Notes: a model not told the origin generated them from the letters alone. Counted from the stretch's first letter, positions 9,609 through 20,113 are shown. The stretch: 45,730 nt of DNA from Gammaproteobacteria bacterium (GCA_002747055.1 PDSQ01000010.1:1-45730); one strand, 5' to 3'. Program-made: numbers and translations.

Positions 9609-10889
9609 ATGTCACGATCAGAAGACCTGTTTTCTTGCGCACAGCGATATATTCCAGGTGGTGTCAACTCACCGGTTCGCGCCTTCAAAGGTGTCGGTGG
9701 TACACCCGTTTTCTTTAATAGTGGTCAAGGCGCAGAGCTGATTGATGCAGATGGCAATCGCTATATTGACTATGTAGGGTCATGGGGGCCGATGATTCTG
9801 GGGCATGCCAACGAAGCGGTGTTAGCCGCCGTGGCCGATCAATTGAAAAGCGGCCTGGGCTTCGGCGCACCAACCGAAATCGAAATCGAAATGGCGCAAA
9901 AAATCTGCGAACTGGTACCGTCGATTGAACTGGTCAGAATGGTCAACTCAGGTACAGAAGCGACAATGAGTGCGATTCGACTGGCTCGCGGTTACACTGG
10001 CCGGGATAAAATTGTTAAATTTGAAGGCTGCTACCACGGCCATTCAGATTCGTTACTGGTCAAAGCCGGATCAGGCGTACTCACCCTGGGTGTGCCCAAT
10101 TCGCCCGGCGTACCTGAAGCTTTTGCCAAGCACACGCTGACACTGACATTTAACGATGCGGACAACGTCAAACAGGCATTTGCCGCGTGTGGCGAGCAAA
10201 TCGCCGCCATTATTGTCGAACCGGTGGCCGGCAATATGAACTGCATACCACCAGTTCCGGGCTTTCTGGAAACGCTACGCAAAGTATGTGACCAATATGG
10301 CACGGTACTGATATTTGACGAGGTCATGACCGGCTTTAGAACAGCATTGGGTGGTGCGCAAAGCCTTTACCAGGTTGAACCAGACCTGACCACGCTAGGG
10401 AAAGTCATCGGTGCCGGTTTACCCGTCGGTGCTTTCGGCGGCAAACAGGCGATAATGCAGCAGATTGCACCACTCGGCCCAGTCTATCAAGCCGGGACAC
10501 TATCCGGGAATCCGCTTGCGATGCGGGCCGGGCTGACCATGCTAAGCGAAATCAGCAAACCCGGGTTTTTTGACATGCTCAACCACACCACCGCAACACT
10601 TGTCGCCGGCCTGAAAGAACGCGCGGCGGCGGCTGGCTGTGCGCTGACCGCCAATCAAGTCGGTGGCATGTTCGGTTTCTTCTTTACCTCGGAAGCGAAA
10701 GTCACCAGATTGCAACAAGTGACCCGGTGTGATCACGAAAAATTCCGCAAGTTCTATCATGGCATGCTGGAAAACGGCGTGTATCTGGCGCCATCCGCCT
10801 ATGAAGCAGGCTTCGTTTCATCGGCGCATACTCAAACCATCATTGAAAAAACACTGGATGCCGCCGAAAAGGTCTTCACTCAGCTCTAG
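9609..10889 (+). CDS. hemL: Glutamate-1-semialdehyde 2,1-aminomutase
   Basis: PLP enzyme that isomerises glutamate-1-semialdehyde to 5-aminolevulinate in the C5 haem pathway. At 426 residues it has standard length. The Schiff-base lysine is K265 in TLGKVIGAG, the same number as in E. coli. [19 protein letters not shown] and the FDEVMTGFR aspartate are all intact. GGGA precedes the ATG. It follows hemJ, giving a small haem cluster. Confidence 0.97.
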   Translation: MSRSEDLFSCAQRYIPGGVNSPVRAFKGVGGTPVFFNSGQGAELIDADGNRYIDYVGSWGPMILGHANEAVLAAVADQLKSGLGFGAPTEIEIEMAQKICELVPSIELVRMVNSGTEATMSAIRLARGYTGRDKIVKFEGCYHGHSDSLLVKAGSGVLTLGVPNSPGVPEAFAKHTLTLTFNDADNVKQAFAACGEQIAAIIVEPVAGNMNCIPPVPGFLETLRKVCDQYGTVLIFDEVMTGFRTALGGAQSLYQVEPDLTTLGKVIGAGLPVGAFGGKQAIMQQIAPLGPVYQAGTLSGNPLAMRAGLTMLSEISKPGFFDMLNHTTATLVAGLKERAAAAGCALTANQVGGMFGFFFTSEAKVTRLQQVTRCDHEKFRKFYHGMLENGVYLAPSAYEAGFVSSAHTQTIIEKTLDAAEKVFTQL

Positions 10890-10985
10890 TTAGTAATTCA
10901 GGTTAGCGCTTGTCGCTAGTACTCCTGGTCAGTACGCTTGCTTAGCACTTTCGACGCTGTTGGCTAGCGTTTCCGTTTAGTATTT
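10890..10985. other. Spacer between convergent hemL and lpoP-like gene
   Basis: The 96 bases are studded with short CTAG/TTAGC-type words. They include a 5-bp hairpin, TAGCG–N5–CGCTA, at 10904–10918. There is no U-tract, so it is at best a weak bidirectional terminator. No ORF. Confidence 0.3.
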
Positions 10986-11495
10986 CTAGCGCATCGAGTG
11001 GGCGCGTTTTCTTGCTCTTGCCGCTCCTTCGATATTGCCGCTGTTTTGCAGGATCACAGCGACAGCTTGCCATAACTCTGACAATAGTCGTTTATTGCGA
11101 CCGGCAAGACTGATCGCTTTCCGGTAAAACTGCTCGGCCTTGTAGGTTTTTTTTTGACGCTGCCAAATTTCAGCCAGCACCTGATATACCCCGGGCGATT
11201 TAGGTGATAGTCGTTGCGCCCGCTCCGCTTTGGTCAAAGCAGACTGCCAGTTTCCCGCCCTGTTTTCTTGGCGTGCCTGTTTTAGCAGGTTCTCTGCCGC
11301 TTGGGACAAAGGCACCTGATGCTGCCTTGGCTCGGGAGCCGGTTTTTTTTCCGGGTAAACCGCACTCGGCACCTTTTGGGTCGATTCTGGCGGTGCGACA
11401 ACCACTTCCGCCTCCTGTTTTGGATACTGAACCGCGCAACCCGCAACAATCAGGGCATAGATAAAAACGATCCAGTTCCTTGGTTTTGCAATCAT
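10986..11495 (-). CDS. lpoP: TPR-containing outer-membrane lipoprotein, LpoP-like PBP1b activator
   Basis: 169-residue lipoprotein. The ATG at 11495 is preferred over a GTG at 11531 because it opens directly on a signal sequence ending in the lipobox VAGC (C20) and has GGAG about ten bases upstream. The residue after the cysteine is Ala, which favours outer-membrane sorting. A Pro/Glu/Val-rich linker follows (about 21–65), then helical TPR-like repeats (about 68–165). It lies 63 bases downstream of mrcB on the same strand. In Pseudomonas aeruginosa a TPR lipoprotein encoded beside the PBP1b gene (LpoP) activates that synthase. Architecture and position match, so I infer the same role; sequence identity was not measured. 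Confidence 0.75.
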   Translation of the reverse strand: MIAKPRNWIVFIYALIVAGCAVQYPKQEAEVVVAPPESTQKVPSAVYPEKKPAPEPRQHQVPLSQAAENLLKQARQENRAGNWQSALTKAERAQRLSPKSPGVYQVLAEIWQRQKKTYKAEQFYRKAISLAGRNKRLLSELWQAVAVILQNSGNIEGAARARKRAHSMR

Positions 11496-11558
11496 ACTTC
11501 CTGCTCTCCGCTGTTTGTCATTATATGGCACCCTCTATATCATTTTAGCCTTGGTCAA

Positions 11559-14024
11559 TTAATCAAATATCGACTCAAACCACCGACCAAATTTACCGAT
11601 ACCGGACAGACACCCCTGCTTTTGCTTCGGCTCGGTACCCTGAATAAAAGGCAAATAACGCGCACCTGCACAGCCTTGATCCGTTAGTACTTGCTTGCCA
11701 TCGACCACCCAGTAGTATTCAACTCCACTTGGCACCACCGGCGAAAAGGGCCGTTGAGGCAATTGACCCAGGGTATTGGCCCACAGCTTCAGTGCCCCGT
11801 TGGCACCGGTCAAGGCGGTTGACCGGTTATCATCCCGACCTATCCAGGCTACCCCCAGGTAATCGCCAGTCATCCCGGCAAACCAACTGTCACGGTAGTC
11901 ATTGGTCGTGCCTGTTTTTCCCGCCACGGACAAGCTGGCCGGCAGTGTCGAATAAGCTGACTTGCCGGTACCCTCGCGCATCACTTCCTGTAACATATAG
12001 TGCATCAGGTGCATCTGTTCGGGGTCTATTTTTTGTGCCACCTCGATGGCATAACGTGACAAGACCTGGCCATCCGGCATGGTAACCGCGCGAATACTTC
12101 TAACGGGCACACTAAAGCCGGAGGTCGCAATACTCTGATACATTTTGGTCACCTGATAAGGAGACATGGCGACCGCGCCCAAAAACAACGAAGGATAACG
12201 CGGCAACTCGGTATCGACCCCCAATCGCCTAAGCGTGTCGATAACGCTACCTATTCCCAACGACAAGCCCAGCCTGGCCGTTGCTATATTCAGCGAACGA
12301 GACAATGCATAATGCAAGGATACCTCACCAAAAGAACGTTTTTTGAAGTTCTGAGGAGTCCAGATAGTTTTATTGTCCAACTCTATGGTAATCGGTTGAT
12401 CCGATATAAGGGTATTGAGGTTATAAAGTGCTTCCTGCTGCAATGCGGTTAAATACACCGCGGGCTTGATCAGTGAGCCAATCGGTCGCTGTGCATCCAA
12501 AGCGCGATTGAACCCGGCATAGCGAGGATTGCGGTCGCCGACAATGGCCTTGACCTCGCCACTTTCCGCCCCGGTAACAACCATGGCCGCCTGTAACTTC
12601 TTGGCGCCTGAATCATCCAGGCTGGTCATAGTGCGTCTCACCGATACTTCGACCTGGTGCTGTACCTGAGGATCGAGCGTCGTGAAAATACGCAAGCCTT
12701 CTGATTCCAGGTCTTCCTGTTTATACTCCAAATGTAATTGGCGCTTGACCAGATCCAGAAAAGCGGGATAAAGATTCTCGGAAAATGACGGTTTGGCCGC
12801 TATCTTGAGCGATAAACGCGCAAATTTTCTCGCTGCCCGCGAATCAATTGCCCCGGCCTTGGCCATTTCCTCCAACACCAGATTACGACGTTTGAGCGCC
12901 CGCTGCTGATTTCTGCGAGGGTTGTAATAGCTTGGCCCTTTGACCATGGCAACCAACAACGCGATCTCGGCTTGATTCAGATTTTGCAAGGATTTTGCAA
13001 AGTAAAACTGGCTGCCCATCGCAAAACCGTGAATCGCACGGTTACCACTTTGCCCCAGATATATCTCATTGATATAGGCTTCGAGAATCTGCTCTTTGCT
13101 GTAGTGTAACTCAAGCAATACCGCCATCAACGCCTCTTGAACTTTGCGCAACAGGGTACGACGGCTATCGAGATAGAAATTCTTGACCAATTGCTGGGTA
13201 AGCGTACTGCCACCCTGCTTGACCTTGCCAGCCGAAACGTTCACCCATAGCGCCCGCATGATCGATAATGGAGCGATACCGTGATGTTGCCAAAAACGCT
13301 TGTCCTCGATCGTGGTAAGTGCCGCAATCAGCGACTCTGGTACCTGATCCAGCTTGACCAAAATCCGATCTTCTTTCTGGCGCGGATAAATACCGCCAAT
13401 TTTTAGCGGCTCGAGCCTCACCAGATCCAAAGGTTGACCGGTTATCTGGCGCAGGCTTTTCACCGTATCACCCTGAATGCGCAAGCGAACACTTCTGGCC
13501 GGCATCCACTCTTCGGCGAATTGAAACGGCCGGATAGCGATAGCAAAACGCCCGCCCTGTCGGGTATATTGGCCGGATTCGACAAGATTCGATTCTGGCC
13601 GATAACCTAACGCCTGCAATTCAAACTCCAGTAAATCCGGACTCAATGCAGCACCTTCATACAAGTCAAGCGGCCGGGCAAATACCGATGCGGGTATTGC
13701 CCACATCTTGCCTTCAAATTTGTCGCGAACAACGGCATCCAGATACACCAGCCATGTACAGAAAACAACCAAGCCCAGCACAAACAGCTTGATCAGAAAA
13801 CCGGACCGTCTGCGCTTGGTGCGTTTTACCGCACTGCCGGCTGTTGCCCTCGGCTTTTTGGCCCCGCCTTGGCTCGGTTTTTTACGTTTTTGTGCGTTGT
13901 TTTTTGTGCTTCGTTTTGCCGTTTTTTTTGCGCTTCTTGCCGGCTGTCTCCTGCCTTTACTGGCTGACGTCGAAGCCTTGCCCATCGAACGAGCCGGTTT
14001 CTCCGACTTTCCCTGTTGTGCCAT
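11559..14024 (-). CDS. mrcB: Penicillin-binding protein 1B, bifunctional transglycosylase/transpeptidase
   Basis: Class A PBP that polymerises and cross-links peptidoglycan. The ATG at 14024 (821 residues) has GAGGTGG just upstream; the 14087 start adds 21 residues with no support. Domains in order: a very basic, Ser/Ala-rich cytoplasmic tail of about 73 residues, one membrane helix (about 75–98), a UB2H-like region (about 110–200), the GT51 glycosyltransferase (E240 in TTIEDKRF; QGGSTLTQQ at 270–278), then the transpeptidase with SLIK (S517), SLN (577–579) and KTG (703–705). UB2H is the docking site for lipoprotein activators in PBP1b, consistent with the LpoP-like gene downstream. Confidence 0.95.
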   Translation of the reverse strand: MAQQGKSEKPARSMGKASTSASKGRRQPARSAKKTAKRSTKNNAQKRKKPSQGGAKKPRATAGSAVKRTKRRRSGFLIKLFVLGLVVFCTWLVYLDAVVRDKFEGKMWAIPASVFARPLDLYEGAALSPDLLEFELQALGYRPESNLVESGQYTRQGGRFAIAIRPFQFAEEWMPARSVRLRIQGDTVKSLRQITGQPLDLVRLEPLKIGGIYPRQKEDRILVKLDQVPESLIAALTTIEDKRFWQHHGIAPLSIMRALWVNVSAGKVKQGGSTLTQQLVKNFYLDSRRTLLRKVQEALMAVLLELHYSKEQILEAYINEIYLGQSGNRAIHGFAMGSQFYFAKSLQNLNQAEIALLVAMVKGPSYYNPRRNQQRALKRRNLVLEEMAKAGAIDSRAARKFARLSLKIAAKPSFSENLYPAFLDLVKRQLHLEYKQEDLESEGLRIFTTLDPQVQHQVEVSVRRTMTSLDDSGAKKLQAAMVVTGAESGEVKAIVGDRNPRYAGFNRALDAQRPIGSLIKPAVYLTALQQEALYNLNTLISDQPITIELDNKTIWTPQNFKKRSFGEVSLHYALSRSLNIATARLGLSLGIGSVIDTLRRLGVDTELPRYPSLFLGAVAMSPYQVTKMYQSIATSGFSVPVRSIRAVTMPDGQVLSRYAIEVAQKIDPEQMHLMHYMLQEVMREGTGKSAYSTLPASLSVAGKTGTTNDYRDSWFAGMTGDYLGVAWIGRDDNRSTALTGANGALKLWANTLGQLPQRPFSPVVPSGVEYYWVVDGKQVLTDQGCAGARYLPFIQGTEPKQKQGCLSGIGKFGRWFESIFD

Positions 14025-14130
14025 ACTGCCACCTCTTTTTTCTTTCGTGTTTGTACCCTCGGACAAACGACTTTCTATCAAAAACAATAATCGCTATGAT
14101 TGGTGCCACGACAATGAAAAGGAGTCCAGG

Positions 14131-15702
14131 GTGAGCACAGAACTAATCACAGCGTTGCAATCAGCCGAATTGTACGACCACAGGATAGATTCGTTCCAGT
14201 TAATCGAGACTCATATTTCCTGGGTCATTTTAACCGGAGACTATGTCTACAAAATAAAGAAACCGGTGGATTTCGGTTTTCTGGACTTCACTACGCTAAA
14301 CAAGCGTCACCATTTTTGCCAAGAAGAGCTCAGGCTGAATCAGCGCCTGGCACCGGATCTCTATCTTAACCTGGTCACCATTAACGGTACACCTGAGGCT
14401 CCGACTATCAATGGACAGGGCCCGGTTCTGGACTATGCCATCAAAATGAAGCAGTTCCCGCAGGAGGGTTTATTGGACAAACTGCAAGCCGAACAAAAAA
14501 TCACTGCTGCGCATATCACCGAACTCGGCCAGCTAATTGCCCAATTTCACCTGAATATCGAGTCAGCGCCAGTCGACAGCCGGTTTGGTACCCCGGCCCA
14601 GGTTTATGCACCGGTAGCGCAAAACTTTGAGCAAATTCGGCAGATGATCGATCAGCCGGCCTTGCTCAAGCAACTGGAAAACCTGGAAGCCTGGGCAAAG
14701 TCGACATTTGACCGGTTACAACCGGTCTTTGCAAAGCGCAAGGCCGAAGGCTTTATTCGAGAATGTCATGGTGATATTCACCTGGGTAATATTACCCTGT
14801 ACCAGAACCAAGTCGTCCTATTTGATTGCATCGAGTTTAACGATGACTTTCGCTGGATCGACACGATCTGTGACCTGGCTTTTATCTTGATGGATCTTCA
14901 GAACAGAGGATTGGAGGGTTTCAGCCATATCCTGTTAAACCACTATATCGCCATCACCGGAGACTATGATGGTTTGACCCTGCTACATTTTTATCTGGCC
15001 TATCGGGCTATGGTAAGAGCCAAAATTGCATTGTTCACAGGCGCGGCACCAGGTATGGATGAAGCCCGGCAGGCTGAATGGCTCGCCACCTATACTCAAT
15101 ATGCGGATCTGGCGGAGTCCTACGCCCTGATACCCAGTCGGCTCTGCCTAATTGGCCACGGGGTTTCCGGTGCCGGCAAATCAACCCTAGGCAACGCATT
15201 GATCGAAAATTTCGCTGTGATACATATACGTTCAGACGTAGAAAGAAAAAGAATGTTCAACCTGGCGGCCAACCAATCGAGCCAGTCTGAACTCGATGCC
15301 GGCATCTATACCAAAGAGGCGACACAAGCCACCTATCGACGTCTGTACGACTTGGCCCAGACTGTTTTGAAATCAGACTATTCAGTTTATATCGATGCCG
15401 CCAATCTGCAAAAGTGGCAACGGGATAGCTGCCAGCGAGTCGCCGAGGAAAATGGCGTACCCAGCATTCTGATCTCTTGTCAAACGGATGAAAACACCAT
15501 TCGAGAGTGGCTAAAACAACGCCAGAAAACCGGCCAGGACGCTTCCGAAGCCACTTTGCCGGTGCTGAACAAGCAACTCTTGACACAGCAACCTCTGACG
15601 GCAGAAGAACACAGCCAAGCTTTGATCGCAGATATGTCAAGCCCCGCGTCGGTCAACGACGTGATGACGAGCCTGAAGAAAAAACTGGCCATGGCCGATT
15701 AA
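14131..15702 (+). CDS. Fusion of an aminoglycoside-phosphotransferase-like domain with a P-loop kinase/ATPase domain
   Basis: 523 residues from the GTG at 14131, which has AAAAGGAG six bases upstream. An in-frame upstream extension overlaps the mrcB 5' end and is not coding. The N-terminal half (about 20–320) is an APH/choline-kinase-like fold with the catalytic loop HGDIHLGN (H213, D215) and the following FDCIEF metal motif. The C-terminal half (about 335–523) has a Walker A at GHGVSGAGKS (342–351) and resembles small AAA/zeta-toxin/gluconate-kinase-like enzymes. This two-domain family is widespread in proteobacteria. I know of no established substrate. It is divergent from mrcB with a 106-bp shared spacer. 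Resistance to aminoglycosides should not be assumed. Confidence 0.85.
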   Translation: MSTELITALQSAELYDHRIDSFQLIETHISWVILTGDYVYKIKKPVDFGFLDFTTLNKRHHFCQEELRLNQRLAPDLYLNLVTINGTPEAPTINGQGPVLDYAIKMKQFPQEGLLDKLQAEQKITAAHITELGQLIAQFHLNIESAPVDSRFGTPAQVYAPVAQNFEQIRQMIDQPALLKQLENLEAWAKSTFDRLQPVFAKRKAEGFIRECHGDIHLGNITLYQNQVVLFDCIEFNDDFRWIDTICDLAFILMDLQNRGLEGFSHILLNHYIAITGDYDGLTLLHFYLAYRAMVRAKIALFTGAAPGMDEARQAEWLATYTQYADLAESYALIPSRLCLIGHGVSGAGKSTLGNALIENFAVIHIRSDVERKRMFNLAANQSSQSELDAGIYTKEATQATYRRLYDLAQTVLKSDYSVYIDAANLQKWQRDSCQRVAEENGVPSILISCQTDENTIREWLKQRQKTGQDASEATLPVLNKQLLTQQPLTAEEHSQALIADMSSPASVNDVMTSLKKKLAMAD

Positions 15703-15712
15703 CGTAACCACG

Positions 15713-16087
15713 TTATGAACTGGCAATAAAACTGAGTATTTTTTCCTCCGAAACCGGCCGGGGAATAAAAAGCGCACCTTCGTTTTCAGCTTTTACTCTC
15801 ACCCCCTCCTGCAAATGACCAGTAAGCAGTGCCATCTTCGCTTGTGGGCAGCTGTGTTTTAACATGGCTGCGACACTCAAATCGTCTATTCCCGGCATAG
15901 TGAAATCGAGAACAATAAAATCAATCGCGTTACTCTCAGCTATCCTCCGGGCCTCCGCCGCCTCATCAGCCTCCATCACTTGCCAATCGCCATGGTAGTT
16001 TTCAATAATGGCCCGGAGCATTAGCCTGGAAATATGACTACCGTCCACCACCAACACTGTTTTGGGGTTATTCACCTGTTTTGCCAT
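15713..16087 (-). CDS. Stand-alone response-regulator receiver domain protein, atypical
   Basis: 124 residues containing only a REC domain, so output would be by protein–protein contact (CheY/Spo0F style). The phosphoacceptor is D61 in VLDFTMPG and the conserved threonine is in LLTG. The acidic pair at the N-terminal strand is reduced to one aspartate (D15 in VVDGS), and the invariant lysine near the C-terminus is arginine (PRPV). Phosphorylation chemistry may therefore be altered. AAGG abuts the ATG at 16087, so initiation at the GTG four codons later is possible. It converges with the preceding kinase-like gene (10-bp gap). No histidine kinase is adjacent. Confidence 0.8.
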   Translation of the reverse strand: MAKQVNNPKTVLVVDGSHISRLMLRAIIENYHGDWQVMEADEAAEARRIAESNAIDFIVLDFTMPGIDDLSVAAMLKHSCPQAKMALLTGHLQEGVRVKAENEGALFIPRPVSEEKILSFIASS

Positions 16088-16288
16088 CCTTTTTTGGAAT
16101 CAACGACAAACCTACCCGTCGCAACAACACTGAGGTCAATCAAACCAATCCCGGCCGCTAAAAACCGGCAGCAGTTTTCGAGAGCCCATCTACCCTTTAT
16201 ACTGTGATCCCAGCACCCCAAATTCGAGAAGTAATTGCAGAATGATAGATTGCATCATTTTCAGTATACGGCTGACCATATTAAACCG

Positions 16289-16876
16289 ATGAAACACCCT
16301 AAAAACGCATTAAAAAGCCGATTACTCATTGCATTTTTCGCCTTTGTCAGCGGCGCCCTGACCACGAGCCTGATGCAAAAAAAAGCGCCTGGCCCGAACC
16401 ACGAAAATCACCTGTTCACGCTATTTGAGAAAAATTACACCCTTGGCGAGCTACCGAATGAGCTTGCCATCGAACTCGAAAAACATATTGATAAGACTGA
16501 TGCTAGGACGCGCTTGCTACTCGATATTGCGGCCTACCAAGCATTGACCGATGAAATAGACAACAACCATGTCAAAGCTCAGACATTTCGGGATTTCTTG
16601 GCATCACCTGCGGCCACGGAAGCGGAAATAAACCGATTCTGGGAACTGAATAAAGCCTATATCAATAAACCATTCCACGCGGCCAGATCCCAGATTAGCC
16701 ACCATATTACGAGACGAAAGAGGCAATTGAACCTGGCGAACACTGTCGACACGCTGCTCAATGCTGGCGAACTTGCGTTCAACCCATCGTTATATCGTGA
16801 CTCGAACCACTATCGGCGGCCCACACGCCCCATAGATCAAGCAGAACACGAGAACACACAAGGCAAGGCGAATTAA
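16289..16876 (+). CDS. Uncharacterised membrane-anchored protein, weakly SurA-N-like
   Basis: 195 residues from the ATG at 16289. A TTG at 16235 would add 18 residues before the hydrophobic segment and is less likely, though neither has a strong ribosome site. One N-terminal helix (about 10–28) would anchor or export it; the rest is polar and mostly helical. A segment around 130–165 (FWELNKAYINKPFHAARSQI) recalls the helical chaperone part of SurA/PpiD-type proteins, but no parvulin or thioredoxin domain follows. The C-terminus is basic and disordered. I do not recognise a family with confidence. Confidence 0.55.
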   Translation: MKHPKNALKSRLLIAFFAFVSGALTTSLMQKKAPGPNHENHLFTLFEKNYTLGELPNELAIELEKHIDKTDARTRLLLDIAAYQALTDEIDNNHVKAQTFRDFLASPAATEAEINRFWELNKAYINKPFHAARSQISHHITRRKRQLNLANTVDTLLNAGELAFNPSLYRDSNHYRRPTRPIDQAEHENTQGKAN

Positions 16877-17057
16877 AGCGCTTAATGTTGCGCAAATCCG
16901 GCAAGAAGCAATGATTTATTTCGATACTGTAATTGTTCAGGTAGAAACGAATGTATGACTGGTTATTCATTAAACATGCGTTTATACTAGCCGACTTTCG
17001 CAAGGGCAACGCTGCTTGAGGAGGTCAAGATCAGCTTCCGGCAGCATACGAGAGATC

Positions 17058-18731
17058 ATGGCAAAAATTTGTAAACCAGCTCAGGCAAACCTGGAATCCA
17101 TGTACCGGGTTTTTACTGTTCCCGAGGCACCCAATTCGACGCTCGGTCAAATCGAGCGCTTTATTTCACAAAACCTCGCCGGATTCTTGCAAGAACACAT
17201 CGTGGCCGTCGAAAAAGACCTTACCGAAGTCGAAAAAGATTTTTCTGACTACCACATTCCTGAAAAGCCAATTTTCGTATCCGAACAAGCGCAGTTTTTG
17301 CTCGACAAGCTGGTTGCCCAGTCCGTACATACCGCTGCACCCAGCTTTATCGGTCACATGACATCGGCCATTCCACCCTTTATGTTGCCGTTATCCAAGA
17401 TCATGATTGCGCTGAATCAAAATCTTGTCAAAACCGAAACATCGAAAGCCTTTACGCCACTTGAACGGCAAGTACTGGGGATGTTACACCGGCTTGTCTA
17501 TCAGCAGGACGGCGCCTTCTATCGGACCTGGATGCACGATTCAAACAATGCTCTCGGCTGCATGTGCTCAGGTGGCACCATCGCCAATATTACGGCGCTT
17601 TGGGTTGCTCGCAACCTGGCCTTTCCAGCAGAAGCCAATTTCAAGGGCGTCAATCGCGAAGGGATTTTCAGGGCCATGCAGTATTACGGGTATCAGGGCG
17701 CGGCGGCCTTGGTTTCAGATCGCGGCCATTACTCGCTGAAAAAAGCGGCTGACCTGCTTGGTATTGGTCATGACTTTATCATTCCCGTTACCACGACAAG
17801 CGCCAATAAAATGGATGTGGACGCACTTCGGGAACAGTGCATCGAGCTGAGAAAAAACAAAATTAAAGTGATGGGTATTGTCGGCATCGCAGGCACTACC
17901 GAGACTGGCAATATCGACCCTCTCGAAGATGTTGCGGATGTCGCGCGTGAGTTCAAAGCATTTTTTCATGTCGATGCCGCCTGGGGAGGACCAACCCTGT
18001 TCTCTCGCAAACACAAGCACTTGCTAAAAGGTATCGAGCAAGCTGATTCAGTCACTATCGATGCTCACAAGCAGCTCTATATCCCGATAGGGGCAGGGAT
18101 TCTACTGCTGAAAAACCCTAGCAGTGTGACTGCCATTGAACATCACGCACAGTACATTGTCAGAAAAGGCTCCAAAGACCTGGGCAGCACCACGCTGGAG
18201 GGTTCTCGGCCGGGTATGGCCATGCTTATTCACTCCGGACTGAAAGTGCTTGGCCGTGAAGGCTATGAAATATTGGTCGACCAGGGAATCGAAAAAGCCC
18301 GACTCTACGCCGAGATGATCATAAACAAGCCTGATTTTGAGCTGATCACCCCCCCTGAGCTGAATATCCTAACTTATCGTTACTGCCCTGAATACGCCAG
18401 AATCGCTCTGGAACACGCCTCGCCAGACCTGCGCAGAAAAATCAACCTGGTCCTGGGCCGGATAACCAAGCGCATTCAAAAGACCCAGAGGGAAAGAGGC
18501 AAAGCCTTCGTTTCTCGAACCCGGCTGAATCCGGCAAAATATGGTGGCGACCGCTGTGTCGTCTTTCGGGTCGTTTTGGCCAACCCGCTGACCACGGAGA
18601 CTATACTCAAAGACATCCTGGATGAACAGCACACAATCTCCCGGGAAACCCATATTCAACTGGAACTGGCGGATTTAAAGGCAATTTGCAATCAGATCGG
18701 TGTGCCACCACTGCAGGCAACCACTGGCTAA
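17058..18731 (+). CDS. panP: PLP-dependent aspartate 1-decarboxylase PanP
   Basis: Group II PLP decarboxylase that in Vibrio and relatives makes beta-alanine from aspartate for pantothenate and CoA synthesis, replacing PanD. I use the ATG at 17058 (557 residues, close to the known ~547). The TTG at 17016 lies beside an AGGAGG, but that sequence would then be coding. PLP lysine K338 is in DAHKQLY, the conserved aspartate in FHVDAAWGG, and a Ser/Gly-rich cofactor region in MCSGGTIANITAL. The family also includes glutamate and tyrosine decarboxylases. The PanP call rests on overall resemblance, including the C-terminal region rich in RxTKRIQ-type helices. Confidence 0.82.
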   Translation: MAKICKPAQANLESMYRVFTVPEAPNSTLGQIERFISQNLAGFLQEHIVAVEKDLTEVEKDFSDYHIPEKPIFVSEQAQFLLDKLVAQSVHTAAPSFIGHMTSAIPPFMLPLSKIMIALNQNLVKTETSKAFTPLERQVLGMLHRLVYQQDGAFYRTWMHDSNNALGCMCSGGTIANITALWVARNLAFPAEANFKGVNREGIFRAMQYYGYQGAAALVSDRGHYSLKKAADLLGIGHDFIIPVTTTSANKMDVDALREQCIELRKNKIKVMGIVGIAGTTETGNIDPLEDVADVAREFKAFFHVDAAWGGPTLFSRKHKHLLKGIEQADSVTIDAHKQLYIPIGAGILLLKNPSSVTAIEHHAQYIVRKGSKDLGSTTLEGSRPGMAMLIHSGLKVLGREGYEILVDQGIEKARLYAEMIINKPDFELITPPELNILTYRYCPEYARIALEHASPDLRRKINLVLGRITKRIQKTQRERGKAFVSRTRLNPAKYGGDRCVVFRVVLANPLTTETILKDILDEQHTISRETHIQLELADLKAICNQIGVPPLQATTG

Positions 18732-18868
18732 GTCAATCCTGGGTCTATTTGCCATCTTGCAATTGATTAAATTCTCTTGGCATTGTAACTTGTGCCTTCT
18801 TTTCAAGTCGTCAACACTTAAAACCACAGCATTGCCTGGTATCCGCCTAACACGTACGAGAACAAATT

Positions 18869-20017
18869 ATGTCAACCAGTACCACAAGCCAGTTTCAGTC
18901 ATTTTATCCTCCGGCTCGCACATTGATGGGGCCCGGACCCACAGATACCCCGCCAAGAGTCATGAACGCGCTCGCCCGGCCAACCATTGGTCACCTGGAT
19001 CCACAATTTATCCAGATGATGGATCAGCTAAAAGGTCTGCTTCAGTATACATTTCAAACAAAAAACGAGCATACCCTAGCCATATCTGCACCTGGCTCCG
19101 CTGGTATGGAAGCCTGCTTTGTCAATCTGATCGAGCCCGGCGACAAGGTGATTGTCTGCATCAATGGCGTATTCGGCCAGCGTATGTTTGAAAACGCCAA
19201 ACGTTCTGGTGCCGAGGTAGTCGTGGTTGACGTGCCATGGGGCCGGGCGATACCGGAAGCCCGATTGCGAGAGACCCTGGAAGCCAACCCTGATACCCGA
19301 ATTGTCAGCTTTGTACACGCAGAAACCTCAACCGGTGCGATGACAGACGCAGAGGCGCTCTGCAAACTGGCTAAAGACTATGACTGTCTGACAATTGTCG
19401 ATGCGGTCACCTCACTCGGTGGTATTCCGGTAAAAGTGGACGAGTGGCAAATCGATGCGATTTACTCCGGCAGCCAGAAATGCCTGTCCTGTATTCCGGG
19501 CCTGTCACCAATCAGTTTCAGTACCCAGGCGGTGGCGAAAATCAACGCCCGCAAAACACCAGTGCAAAGCTGGTTTTTGGATCAAACCTTGCTGATGTCT
19601 TACTGGCATGGTGATAGTAAACGCACCTACCACCACACCGCTCCAGTCAATGCACTTTACGCACTACATGAAGCACTGTTACTGATCTGGGAAGAGGGGA
19701 TTGAAAATGTGTGGCAGCGCCATGCTGACCAGCACAATAAACTAAGGGCAGGGCTTGAAAAAATGGGCCTGAGCTTTATTGTGCCTGAAGGTGAACGTTT
19801 ACCTCAGCTCAACACGATACACATCCCGGAGGCCATCGATGATGTCACCGTGCGAAGTTATTTGCTGAACCACTACAATCTTGAAATCGGAGCCGGTCTG
19901 GGCAAATTCGCCGGCCATGCCTGGCGGATAGGACTCCTGGGCTACGGAGCCAGAAACGAAAACGTCGCTTTGTGCCTCAAGGCACTGGAAGAGGCAATCG
20001 AAAAGGCTCGCGCCTGA
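18869..20017 (+). CDS. Class V aminotransferase, alanine–glyoxylate/serine–pyruvate family
   Basis: 382-residue PLP aminotransferase. The PLP lysine is K204 in SGSQKCLSCIPG, the cofactor-binding aspartate D178 in IVDAVTSLGG, and the N-terminal GPGPTDTPPRV is the family signature. Such enzymes transfer amino groups from alanine or serine to glyoxylate or pyruvate. It follows panP on the same strand with a 137-bp gap, so co-expression is possible but not certain. The exact donor/acceptor pair cannot be read from the sequence. Confidence 0.88.
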   Translation: MSTSTTSQFQSFYPPARTLMGPGPTDTPPRVMNALARPTIGHLDPQFIQMMDQLKGLLQYTFQTKNEHTLAISAPGSAGMEACFVNLIEPGDKVIVCINGVFGQRMFENAKRSGAEVVVVDVPWGRAIPEARLRETLEANPDTRIVSFVHAETSTGAMTDAEALCKLAKDYDCLTIVDAVTSLGGIPVKVDEWQIDAIYSGSQKCLSCIPGLSPISFSTQAVAKINARKTPVQSWFLDQTLLMSYWHGDSKRTYHHTAPVNALYALHEALLLIWEEGIENVWQRHADQHNKLRAGLEKMGLSFIVPEGERLPQLNTIHIPEAIDDVTVRSYLLNHYNLEIGAGLGKFAGHAWRIGLLGYGARNENVALCLKALEEAIEKARA

Positions 20018-20076
20018 TTGCCTCAGGCACCCAACAACGGCATACCCGGAGAGTCCTTGACCAAATAATCACTACC

Positions 20077-20100
20077 CATTGCTCCAGACCCGGGGCAATG
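20077..20100. terminator. Hairpin between convergent genes
   Basis: CATTGCTCC pairs with GGGGCAATG (9 bp, one G·U) around a six-base loop, in the 96-bp gap between the aminotransferase and the leftward 88-residue ORF. Neither side has a U-tract, so an intrinsic terminator is only possible. Confidence 0.35.
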
Positions 20101-20113
20101 TGCTTGGCCAAAC